DNA of 22,067 nucleotides, taken from positions 1 to 22,067 of the forward strand of contig DATKDU010000048.1 in NCBI GenBank assembly GCA_035512595.1. The letters run 5' to 3'. Numbering within the stretch: position 1 is the first letter of the stretch; each line of letters opens with the position of its first letter. Shown in pieces: positions 1 through 6,516 of the stretch. The translations under genes and the position numbers were made by a program. The DNA comes from DATKDU01 sp035512595 (GTDB taxonomy: Bacteria; Planctomycetota; Planctomycetia; Pirellulales; Pirellulaceae). The notes below the pieces were generated by a model that was given only the letters and a program-made list of their open reading frames with translations, ran no database searches and was not told the DNA's origin.

Positions 1-327
1 GGCGTGCTCCCGGCAGGGGAACTCGCGAGTCTCGGTGCTCTCGTCCACCTTCCAACCGGCAGTCATGCTCACCAGCCGCCCTTCGTCCGGCACGGCCCAG
101 AACGAGCCGAGGACTGCCGCGTCGGGGACTTCGTCGGTGAACGCCACTCCGTCGGCATCGGTCGTCGCGGTGCCTCGCTTGATGACCAGGCAGTAGCCGT
201 CCTTGAAGATGATGACGCGCTCGGTCTTGAGGTCCAGTTCGTTGGGGTCGCGGTCGGCGGCAAGCGCTGGAATCGGAATCGAAGTGAGCAGGATGACGGC
301 GGCAGCGAGCAAATGGGGCAAGCGCAT
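1..327 (-). CDS. Secreted protein of unknown function (5' part only)
   Basis: The minus strand is open from an ATG at 327 to the window edge, giving 109 residues without a stop, so the gene is truncated by the window. The first ~24 residues form a classical signal peptide: a short basic start (MRLPHLL), a hydrophobic core, and an ALA-A cleavage site before DRDPNELDLK. The mature part contains ERVIIFKDGYCLVIKRG and a segment reading TDEVPDAAVLGSFWAVPDEG. A GGAG ribosome-binding site (plus-strand 334-337) lies about 6 nt upstream of the ATG and supports this start. The pattern is reminiscent of large planctomycete exported proteins sometimes grouped with DUF4139/MuiA-like proteins, but that is a weak recollection. 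The protein is probably periplasmic or surface-located. The opposite-strand frame over the same bases looks like a shadow. Confidence 0.72.
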   Translation of the reverse strand, partial: MRLPHLLAAAVILLTSIPIPALAADRDPNELDLKTERVIIFKDGYCLVIKRGTATTDADGVAFTDEVPDAAVLGSFWAVPDEGRLVSMTAGWKVDESTETREFPCREHA

Positions 328-420
328 GACAGGCTCCGAAAGTGCGAGAGTTGGTGACGCCGTCGCAATCTTACTAGGATCAGCGGCCAGGTAGGGTAAC
401 TGGCCTGTAACAGCGTGACC

Positions 421-493
421 GGGGTCGGGAGTCGTTTTCGGCTGTCGGCTTTCCTTCACCAACGCATGTTGGCCGAAAACGACTCCCGACCCC
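421..493. repeat. Perfect 22-bp inverted repeat (REP-like)
   Basis: The left arm (421-442) begins GGGGTCGGGAGTCG and is exactly the reverse complement of the right arm (472-493), separated by 29 nt. It can fold into one long stem. It lies between the divergent genes starting at 327 (-) and 588 (+). Neither arm is followed by a T-run, so it is not a classical terminator. It resembles dispersed REP/RAYT-type palindromes; no transposase is present here. The rest of 328-587 holds the two short 5' regions and nothing else I can identify. Confidence 0.8.
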
Positions 494-587
494 TTAGGCA
501 CGGAGTGTCGCGCGATCTGACTCTGTCCCGTTGCGGTGACCAGTGCTGTTCGCGAAAATGGGCGACGATCAACCGTTTGGAAATCCG

Positions 588-1208
588 ATGAGTTTCATCC
601 GCGAAATATGGATCGTTCATCCCGAGGATGAGGCTTGTGCGGCGTATCGGAATCGGTTTTCCAAATATCCTCAGGCGAGAGTGATCCGGGGCAGGCTTGA
701 AGAACTTGCGCCGCATGACTGCTTCGTGACGGCTGCAAATTCTTTTGGCATCATGAATGCCGGAGTCGATGCGGCAGTCGTCGAGTTCCATGGTGCATCG
801 CTACTGCAAATGGTGCAGGATCGCATTCTCAATGACTTTCTGGGGGAGCAGCCGGTCGGAACTGCATTCATCGTTGATACCGGCAATGAACAATATCCAT
901 TTGTGGCTCATGCACCGACGATGCGGGTGCCCGGATCCATTGAAGGCACCGATGCCGTGTATCGTGCCACTTGGGCTGCTTTAACCGCGATTCATAGGCA
1001 TAATCAGACCGACGCCCGGCGCATTGAAGTCATCGCACTTCCCGCAATGGGCACCGGTTTTGGAGGAATGGCGTATGACGAATCGGCTCGTCAAATGGCA
1101 GTTGCCTGGAAGCATTACATGGAGCCGCCGACGCGCCTGAATTGGGACTTTGTTGCAGCTCGTCAGCGCTCGATCTTCTACGATGGCGACCGTTACTTGG
1201 GGCGATAA
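588..1208 (+). CDS. Macro-domain (ADP-ribose-binding fold) protein
   Basis: This 206-residue protein has the two loops expected of a macro domain. The first is AANSFGIMNAGVDAAV at residues 49-64, corresponding to the N-x-x-x-x-x-x-GVD adenosine/ribose loop. The second is a glycine-rich phosphate loop ALPAMGTGFGGM at 150-161. HAPTMRVP and GTDAVYRATWAAL between them fit the Appr-1-p-processing group. Such proteins bind ADP-ribose or remove ADP-ribosyl groups; the substrate here is unknown. I chose the ATG at 588 because the conserved region begins directly (SFIREIWIVHPED) and a GGAAA stretch lies upstream; GTG 543 and ATG 558 are in-frame alternatives. The third codon positions look richer in A/T than in the neighbours, suggesting different ancestry. 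It ends 4 nt before the beta-propeller gene, so the two may be co-transcribed. Confidence 0.82.
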   Translation: MSFIREIWIVHPEDEACAAYRNRFSKYPQARVIRGRLEELAPHDCFVTAANSFGIMNAGVDAAVVEFHGASLLQMVQDRILNDFLGEQPVGTAFIVDTGNEQYPFVAHAPTMRVPGSIEGTDAVYRATWAALTAIHRHNQTDARRIEVIALPAMGTGFGGMAYDESARQMAVAWKHYMEPPTRLNWDFVAARQRSIFYDGDRYLGR

Positions 1209-1212
1209 GCAA

Positions 1213-2589
1213 ATGAATCTGCCAACCCGCACCTTCACCATCGCACTAGCCATTGGAACGCTGTTCCCCGCTTTCCCGGCCCGCGCCGACAACTGGCCCC
1301 AGTGGCGCGGGCCCGATGGCACTGGCGTCAGCCAGGAGAAGGACCTGCCGATCGTCTGGCACGAAGGCCGCGGCATCGACTGGAAGTCGCCGCTGCCGGC
1401 GTGGGGAACGAGCACGCCGGCCATTTGGGGGGACGCTATCTTTGTCACCAGCCATACCGACAAGAACGAACTCTTGCTGCTGAAGCTCCATAAGAAGTCG
1501 GGCGAGATCCTCTGGACGCAGAACGTCGGCAGTGGCGAGGCACGGCGGGACGAAGGGAAATCGAAAGGCCCCAGCCGCGACAAGCAGAAGTTTCACCTGC
1601 TCCACAACCTGGCCAGCCCGTCGCCGGTCACCGACGGCAAGACGGTCGTCGCCCATTTCGGCAACGGCGATCTGGCGGCATACGACTATGACGGCAAACA
1701 GCTTTGGAAGCGAAACCTCCAGGAGGATTACGGCGGGTACTCCATCTGGTGGGGGCACGCCAACAGCCCAGTCCTCTACAGGGACCTGGTGATCAGCGTC
1801 TGCATGCAGGACTCGCTGGCCGATCTCCGCGACAAGCCGGTCGAAAGCTACCTCGTGGCCCATGATCTCAAGAGCGGCAACGAGCGGTGGAAGCTGATCC
1901 GGACGACGAAGGCCAAGGCCGAGGAGTGCGATGCGTATACCACGCCGCTCTTAGTACGCCGCGACTCCGTCGCGGATGGTGCGCCGCGAAGCGGCGACCT
2001 ACGGTCGGATGGTGCGCCGCGGAGCGGCGACCTACAGCTTGTGATCATGGGGGGCAACCAACTCGACGCCTACGATCCGGCGACCGGCAAACAGCTTTGG
2101 GTGCTGGAAGGGCTCGTCGGCGGGCGGACGGTCACCGGGCCGACTGCCGCTCATGGACTGATCTATGCAACCCGCGGCCTGCGCGGGGCGATGGTAGCCG
2201 TCGATCCGTCGGCCGGCGGCGAGCTTTCCAAGCGGAGCATCGTCTGGGAGTACGAAGGTGGGACTCCCGATACGTGCTGCCCGGTCGTTTGGGCCGAGCT
2301 GTTGTTCATGGTCAGCGACGACGGCATTGCCCGCTGCCTCGACGCCCGCACGCGGCACCTCAAATGGATGCAGCGGCTCAAGGGGAAATACAAGGCCTCG
2401 CCGATTGCCGCCGAGGGGCGGGTGTTCTTCCTCAATACCGAGGGGCTGTGTACTGTCATTTCGGCTGCGCCCCGGTTCGACAAGTTGCTGGAAAACAAGC
2501 TGGACGACGAATTTCTGGCCTCCCCGGCCGTCAGCGACGGCAAGATATTCCTCCGGGGGAAGAACACCCTGTATTGCATCGGGCGGTGA
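1213..2589 (+). CDS. Exported PQQ-like beta-propeller protein
   Basis: This 458-residue protein starts at an ATG 4 nt after the macro-domain stop. The N-terminus is a signal peptide (MNLPTRTFTIALAIGTLF, cleaved near PARA-DN). The mature protein opens with NWPQWRGPDGTGVS, a hallmark of planctomycete PQQ-repeat/BamB-like propellers. It continues with repeated blade motifs such as KSGEILWTQ, YDGKQLWKR, PATGKQLWVLEG and DARTRHLKWMQ. Such proteins are periplasmic or surface propellers, and many do not actually bind PQQ. A ~27-residue segment with two copies of DGAPRSGDL near residues 250-275 is encoded by a palindromic DNA repeat and probably forms a loop between blades. The start is decided by the signal peptide; an upstream in-frame codon at 1150 lies inside the macro-domain gene. 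The exact role is unknown. Confidence 0.87.
   Translation: MNLPTRTFTIALAIGTLFPAFPARADNWPQWRGPDGTGVSQEKDLPIVWHEGRGIDWKSPLPAWGTSTPAIWGDAIFVTSHTDKNELLLLKLHKKSGEILWTQNVGSGEARRDEGKSKGPSRDKQKFHLLHNLASPSPVTDGKTVVAHFGNGDLAAYDYDGKQLWKRNLQEDYGGYSIWWGHANSPVLYRDLVISVCMQDSLADLRDKPVESYLVAHDLKSGNERWKLIRTTKAKAEECDAYTTPLLVRRDSVADGAPRSGDLRSDGAPRSGDLQLVIMGGNQLDAYDPATGKQLWVLEGLVGGRTVTGPTAAHGLIYATRGLRGAMVAVDPSAGGELSKRSIVWEYEGGTPDTCCPVVWAELLFMVSDDGIARCLDARTRHLKWMQRLKGKYKASPIAAEGRVFFLNTEGLCTVISAAPRFDKLLENKLDDEFLASPAVSDGKIFLRGKNTLYCIGR
1974..2035. repeat. Tandem palindromic repeat inside a coding region
   Basis: Two 29-nt copies (1974-2002 and 2007-2035) share the core GGTGCGCCGCG..GCGGCGACCTAC and differ at one central base. 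The period is 33 nt, exactly 11 codons, so the reading frame is kept. Each copy contains GCGCCGC and GCGGCG half-sites able to form a hairpin. The preceding CGCGACTCCGTCGCG is another small palindrome, so the inserted block may begin near 1957. Confidence 0.8.
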
Positions 2590-2602
2590 AAGGGAGGAGC
2601 GG

Positions 2603-2706
2603 TCAGAGAGCAGAGGTCGGAGGTCGGAGGTCAGAGGTCGGGCCGCATACTGAGTACCGAGTACCAAGAAACACCGAACACCAAACCTCTGCTCTCTGCT
2701 CTCTGA
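2603..2706. repeat. Intergenic heptamer arrays in an inverted pair
   Basis: Four 7-nt units of AGGTCGG (third unit AGGTCAG) occupy 2614-2641. Two GAGTACC units occupy 2652-2665. CTCTGCT-type heptamers occupy about 2687-2706. TCAGAGAGCAGAGG at 2603-2616 is nearly the reverse complement of the sequence at 2686-2698, so the block could fold as a long hairpin between the beta-propeller gene and the downstream DUF6807 gene. No uridine run follows. The rest of 2590-2818 shows no gene. Confidence 0.7.
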
Positions 2707-2818
2707 TGGCAGCCCGGGGACTGCAGATTGTCCTTGGTTAGTGGATTCGCAGCGTCTGCGCAGCTATTATGCCGCGGTAGTTACGTGGAACCATTGCTTT
2801 CCCGCCGGAGAACCCGCC

Positions 2819-3754
2819 ATGAGCCGCCTGGCTGTGCTGCTAACAACTGCCGTGATTCTTCTTCCGCTCGCGGCCCGCGCCGAAGTGACTCTCAAGAAAT
2901 CCGACGCCGGCGTCGAAGTGGCGATCGACGGCAAGCCGTTTACCACCTATCTGTTCAAGTCGGGGGCCAAGCCGATCCTCTGGCCGGTGATCGGGCCGAC
3001 GGGGAAAGAGATGACCCGGGCCTGGCCGATGCGGGAGAGCAATCCTGACGAGAAGACCGACCACGTCCACCAGCGGTCGTTCTGGTTTACGCACGGCAAT
3101 ATCAACGGCGTGGACTTCTGGGCCGAGACGGCCAAGGTGCAAGGGAAGACGGAGCACAAGGAGTTGGTGAAGGCCGAAGGAGGCAAAGTCGGCACGATCG
3201 TTACGAAAAACGACTGGGTCGGCCCTGACGGCGCCACGCTGTTGCACGACGAGCGCACCTTGCGCTTCGGCGGCGGCGACGATCGCCGCTGGATCGACTT
3301 CGACATCGTTTTCACGGCTGCGGCGAATGAGGTGAAGTTCGGCGATACCAAGGAAGGCTCGTTCGGATTGCGGATTACCGAGACGATGCGCACCGATCGC
3401 AAGCTCGGCGGCAAAATCATCACCAGTGAAGGACTCACCGACGGCGACGCCTGGGGAAAACCGGCCGCCTGGGTCGATTATCACGGCCCTGTCGAAGGGG
3501 AAACGCTCGGCATTGCGATCCTCAACCACCCGTCAAGCTTCCGCTACCCGAGCCATTGGCACGTGCGGACTTACGGCCTGTTTGCAGCCAATCCGTGGGG
3601 ACAGGGGGACTTCACGGGCGGCAAAGAACATGGCGATCACACGCTCAAGAAGGGAGAATCGCTGTCCCTGCGCTACCGGGTGATCTTCCATCAAGGAGAT
3701 GAGAAGCAGGGGAAGATCCGTGAGGCGTTTGAGGAATACGCAGCGGGCAAGTAG
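2819..3754 (+). CDS. Exported DUF6807 (PmoA-like) family protein
   Basis: This 311-residue protein has an N-terminal signal peptide (MSRLAVLLTTAVILLPLAARA, then EVTLKKSD). Family-like segments include TTYLFKSGAKPILWPVIGPTG, the histidine-rich DHVHQRSFWFTHGNINGVDFW, DIVFTAAANEVKFGDTKEGSFGLR and HPSSFRYPSHWHVRTYGLFAANPWG. These match my recollection of the DUF6807 family (earlier called PmoA), common in planctomycetes and Bacteroidetes and often near carbohydrate-utilisation genes. The old name does not imply methane oxidation. I chose the ATG at 2819 because it begins the signal peptide and has a GGAG ribosome-binding site 8 nt upstream; an in-frame codon at 2741 would put extra residues before the signal. 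The several conserved histidines could bind metal or sugar, which is inference. Confidence 0.85.
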   Translation: MSRLAVLLTTAVILLPLAARAEVTLKKSDAGVEVAIDGKPFTTYLFKSGAKPILWPVIGPTGKEMTRAWPMRESNPDEKTDHVHQRSFWFTHGNINGVDFWAETAKVQGKTEHKELVKAEGGKVGTIVTKNDWVGPDGATLLHDERTLRFGGGDDRRWIDFDIVFTAAANEVKFGDTKEGSFGLRITETMRTDRKLGGKIITSEGLTDGDAWGKPAAWVDYHGPVEGETLGIAILNHPSSFRYPSHWHVRTYGLFAANPWGQGDFTGGKEHGDHTLKKGESLSLRYRVIFHQGDEKQGKIREAFEEYAAGK

Positions 3755-4075
3755 CGCTGCCCCCGCACGACTCGTCGCGCGTTGCCGGTCAATTCTTAAG
3801 TGGGCTATCCGAATCTTCCGAGCAATTTACGCGCATCGCAAACTGGTGCGCGTGATTTCCGCGCTGACTTGCGTGTGCGCTTGCAAAGGACCATCCGGAA
3901 AACCCGGTAGCGCGCCTTCGCATGTTCTTTATTTTGCCTAGCCTTCGCTCTCAAATCGCTTGACGCTGCTAGCCGATAGTTACTTCTGCTGACACTTCCC
4001 CCAGGCTGCCAACTCTACCTACCCCGCAGCCTTGTTCTCACCCGTCCCTTCCTTCCTCCGGAGATTGCGCGAGCC
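3755..4075. other. Intergenic region without a recognised gene
   Basis: This 321-nt stretch separates the DUF6807 gene from the small protein at 4076. The short open frames here do not look coding. TTGACG at 3960-3965 is a plausible -35 box for the downstream gene, but the matching -10 is poor (around TACTTC at 3982), so it is only a weak promoter candidate. I see no tRNA, strong hairpin or repeat. Confidence 0.5.
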
Positions 4076-4369
4076 ATGTCGGCTGACACCCTTGAAATAC
4101 AGGATCTCGACGACTTGCGAAACTTTGTCCATTCCACCCTTTGTGAACAAAATCAACTGGAAAAAGGCGCTTTCGACGTCACCGAACGGATTCTCGTACG
4201 CGGCCAGCGGCCCTGCGGCATTTTCTTCTGCCTGCACGGGCCGCGGAGCGTGAAGCTGACCGCCATCTGGGAGACGCAGCGGAACACCATCCTGTTCTAC
4301 GGCTCTTCCGGGGAGCGGACGCTCAAAACCCAGCTTGTGCCGGCACCGAAGCTGGCACTGGCTGTATGA
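4076..4369 (+). CDS. Small protein of unknown function upstream of csrA
   Basis: This 97-residue protein begins MSADTLEIQDLDDLRNFVHSTL and has no signal peptide or membrane segment, so it is probably cytoplasmic. The middle reads RGQRPCGIFFCLHGPRSVKLTAIWE and the end NTILFYGSSGERTLKTQL, suggesting a compact alpha/beta fold. A CCGGAG ribosome-binding site lies about 12 nt upstream of the ATG. Similar short proteins (N-terminal helix with FVH-TLC, then RPCG and GPRSVKL) seem familiar from planctomycetes, but I know no function. It lies about 100 nt upstream of csrA on the same strand with no terminator between, so the two may share a transcript ending at the terminator near 4736. Two cysteines at CGIFFC are notable but not a known motif. 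Confidence 0.75.
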   Translation: MSADTLEIQDLDDLRNFVHSTLCEQNQLEKGAFDVTERILVRGQRPCGIFFCLHGPRSVKLTAIWETQRNTILFYGSSGERTLKTQLVPAPKLALAV

Positions 4370-4454
4370 CCCAAGTGCTGACTCGCCAGACCCTTACGCC
4401 CGACCGCCGCATTGCCGCCCGCCTGAAGACCTGAACCAATCCTGATCATCCCTG

Positions 4455-4461
4455 CACGGAG
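4455..4461 (+). promoter_or_regulatory. csrA ribosome-binding site with a CsrA-type ANGGA core
   Basis: CACGGAG lies 9 nt upstream of the csrA ATG and is the only good Shine-Dalgarno sequence there. It contains ACGGA, matching the ANGGA core recognised by CsrA, so CsrA could repress its own translation as known in other bacteria. No obvious hairpin presents it in a loop, so autoregulation is inference. Confidence 0.4.
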
Positions 4462-4470
4462 TTTGCCCTC

Positions 4471-4665
4471 ATGCTGGTTCTTTCTCGAAAAGCCACCGAG
4501 CGGATTCGGCTCGGAGACAATATTGTCGTGACGGTCGTCCGCGTGTCGGGGGACCGGGTTCGGCTGGGGATCGAGGCCCCGCCGGATGTGCTCGTCCTGC
4601 GGGACGAGCTCGAGCCCCGGCCACGCCCAGAAGCCGACAATCCACCCCTGCGAGCGAGTGCCTGA
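4471..4665 (+). CDS. csrA: Carbon storage regulator CsrA
   Basis: This 64-residue protein is a clear CsrA/RsmA RNA-binding regulator. It begins MLVLSRKATERIRLGDNIVV and continues with VRVSGDRVRLGIEAPPDV. The RNA-contacting residues known from E. coli CsrA are present at the same positions: Leu4, Arg6, Val42 and Arg44. CsrA acts as a homodimer that binds GGA motifs in mRNA leaders and alters translation or stability. The core of about 50 residues is complete, and a proline-rich tail (EPRPRPEADNPPLRASA) extends it slightly beyond the usual ~61 residues. It is followed by an intrinsic terminator, so it ends a transcript. In many bacteria CsrA lies beside flagellar genes and FliW; none is visible here, and instead it precedes a DUF1501/cytochrome cluster. 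Confidence 0.96.
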   Translation: MLVLSRKATERIRLGDNIVVTVVRVSGDRVRLGIEAPPDVLVLRDELEPRPRPEADNPPLRASA

Positions 4666-4706
4666 CGCCCGCAACTGCGTCACTTTCTGCCACAAACGCA
4701 GTCATT

Positions 4707-4736
4707 AGCCCAGCCATGAACCGGCTGGGCTTTTTT
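4707..4736 (+). terminator. Intrinsic terminator after csrA
   Basis: AGCCCAGCC (4707-4715) pairs perfectly with GGCTGGGCT (4723-4731) across a 7-nt loop, and the stem runs straight into TTTTTT (4731-4736). It lies about 40 nt past the csrA stop and separates csrA from the DUF1501 cluster. Confidence 0.88.
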
Positions 4737-4810
4737 GTTGAACCTGGGAATGCCAAGTTTCTGATCCCCCTCTATTGAGGGGTTTATCCGCAGCGGCTCG
4801 TGTCGGCAGT

Positions 4811-4839
4811 TTGACATTCACGGCCAGTTCGCTTAGGCT
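4811..4839 (+). promoter_or_regulatory. Candidate sigma70-type promoter for the DUF1501 cluster
   Basis: A perfect TTGACA -35 box (4811-4816) is followed by a 17-nt spacer and TAGGCT (4834-4839), which keeps the important TA....T of a -10 box. It lies just after the csrA terminator and about 185 nt before the DUF1501 start, leaving a leader of about 175 nt. The weak centre of the -10 keeps this a candidate. Confidence 0.5.
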
Positions 4840-5009
4840 GCCGAGAGTGTCTGCACTACGATTTGCCCACCACGGCGGACACCCCACCCAAGAAAACCCA
4901 CCTCGCCAGCGTACCGGAACTGCATTTGCTGGCCATAAACGGACGGAATCCCCTCGGACCGCTACGAATCTGGTTCGGATCGGGGTTCGCATCGCATCAC
5001 GAGTCACCT

Positions 5010-5016
5010 CACGGAG
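5010..5016 (+). promoter_or_regulatory. Ribosome-binding site identical to the csrA one
   Basis: CACGGAG lies 7 nt before the DUF1501 ATG at 5024. The same seven bases form the csrA ribosome-binding site and include the CsrA-type ACGGA core. It decides the start at 5024 over upstream in-frame codons. Confidence 0.5.
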
Positions 5017-5023
5017 AGAAAGC

Positions 5024-6325
5024 ATGTCTTGCACAGGAAATCGGATGAGCCGCCGTTCGCTGCTCACCGTCGGAGCCATTGGCGGTCTCGGTCTGACTCT
5101 CGGCGATTTCTTCCAGCGGCAGGCCCACGCCGACCAGAAGCACTACGACTTTCTCGACGCCAAGGCCCAGAGCATCATTCATATCTTCCTGCCCGGCGGG
5201 ATGGCTCACCAGGAATCGTTCGACCCCAAGCCTTACTCTCCGTTGGAATATCGCGGCGAGATGGGTTCAATCAAGACCAACACCGGCGAGGTGATCAGCG
5301 AGACGCTGCCGAAATTGGCCACGGTCTGCGACAAGCTGGCCATTATCCGCTCGATGACTCACGGCGAAGCGGCTCACGAGCGCGGCACCCACAACATGTT
5401 CACGGGCTACCGCCCCAGCCCGGCTCTCGTCTTCCCCAGCATGGGAAGCGTCGTGAGCCACGAATACGGCCCGCGGAACAACCTGCCCCCTTACGTCTGC
5501 ATTCCCAACGTTCCTAACGAATATGCCGCCAACGGCTACCTAAGCTCGTCGTTCGCTCCGTTCAGCCTCGGATCCGACCCGGCCAACGGCGGCTTCAAGG
5601 TGCTCGACTTGAGCCTCCCCAATGGCGTTGACGACGCTCGCTTCACCCGCCGCCGCACGGCACTGGAAGCGGTCAACGAATACTTCACCAAGAAGGACAA
5701 GTCGGACAACGTCGGGGCGATGAACACCTTCTACGAGCGAGCTTACAGTCTAATCAGTTCGCCGCAGGCCCGCGAGGCGTTCAATATCGAAGCCGAGCCG
5801 GCTAATGTCCGCGATCAATACGGCCGCAACGTGGCTGGCCAGCGGCTCCTCATGGCCCGCCGCCTGGTCGCCGCCGGCGTGCGGTTCGTGACGCTGACCT
5901 ACGGCGGCTGGGACATGCACAACGGCATTACCCAGGGGATGAAAGGCCAAATGCCGGCCCTGGATCAGGCGCTGCACACGCTGATCACCGATCTGGAGGC
6001 CCAGGGGCTGCTGGCGAGCACGCTGATCATGGTCTCCAGCGAGTTCGGCCGGACGCCGAAGATTAACGGCACGGCCGGCCGCGACCACTGGCCCAAGGTC
6101 TTCAGCGTCATGCTCGCCGGCGGCGGCATCAAAGGGGGCACGATCTACGGCACGTCGAACTCGACCGCCTCCGAGCCCGACAGCGATCCGGTCGGCCCGG
6201 AAGACCTCGCCACGACCGTGTACAACCAGCTCGGCATCGTCGCCGACAAGGAGCTGATGGCTCCCGGCGACCGGCCGATCGAGATTTGCGACGGCGGCAA
6301 GGTGATCAAACCGCTGCTCGCGTAA
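5024..6325 (+). CDS. DUF1501 family exported protein, first copy
   Basis: This 433-residue protein belongs to DUF1501, a family related to the alkaline phosphatase/sulfatase superfamily and very common in planctomycetes. The N-terminus carries a twin-arginine-type signal (MSRRSLLTVGAIGGLGLTLG), indicating folded export by Tat. Family motifs occur in order: LPGGMAHQESFDPKP near residues 55-69, GGWDMHNG near 305, and SEFGRTPKINGTAGRDHWP near 339-356; their Asp, His and Glu residues are the likely metal ligands. The first motif has HQESFDP where many members have HVDTFDP, so one usual Asp is replaced. The start at 5024 follows a CACGGAG ribosome-binding site; upstream in-frame codons reach into the leader and lack one. 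It is the first gene of a four-gene set, about 190 nt before the PPC-domain gene. Its substrate is unknown. Confidence 0.92.
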   Translation: MSCTGNRMSRRSLLTVGAIGGLGLTLGDFFQRQAHADQKHYDFLDAKAQSIIHIFLPGGMAHQESFDPKPYSPLEYRGEMGSIKTNTGEVISETLPKLATVCDKLAIIRSMTHGEAAHERGTHNMFTGYRPSPALVFPSMGSVVSHEYGPRNNLPPYVCIPNVPNEYAANGYLSSSFAPFSLGSDPANGGFKVLDLSLPNGVDDARFTRRRTALEAVNEYFTKKDKSDNVGAMNTFYERAYSLISSPQAREAFNIEAEPANVRDQYGRNVAGQRLLMARRLVAAGVRFVTLTYGGWDMHNGITQGMKGQMPALDQALHTLITDLEAQGLLASTLIMVSSEFGRTPKINGTAGRDHWPKVFSVMLAGGGIKGGTIYGTSNSTASEPDSDPVGPEDLATTVYNQLGIVADKELMAPGDRPIEICDGGKVIKPLLA

Positions 6326-6345
6326 AAACCCAAACCAACGACGCC

Positions 6346-6364
6346 GGGGATCATGATGATCCCC
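6346..6364 (+). other. Hairpin between the DUF1501 and PPC genes
   Basis: GGGGATC (6346-6352) pairs with GATCCCC (6358-6364) over a 5-nt loop, 20 nt past the DUF1501 stop. No T-run follows, so it could be a weak terminator or an RNA-stabilising stem rather than a strong terminator. TACAAT at 6449-6454 is a possible -10 box for the next gene, without a convincing -35. Confidence 0.4.
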
Positions 6365-6516
6365 GTCATCCCGCGCCAAGATGCGCAGCCGGCGGCAGAC
6401 CCACTGACCGCACGGCTTAATCCCGCCAGCGACCGCTTCGGTCTCAATTACAATCAAACGAATGTCGGCAATTCCCGCCCGCCGGCAATCGTTCCTGCCA
6501 CTGTGAGGATGCCGTG

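Noticed and set aside
4775..5023. Upstream extension of the first DUF1501 gene
   Set aside because: It lacks a ribosome-binding site, overlaps the candidate promoter, and would put 83 residues before the Tat signal.
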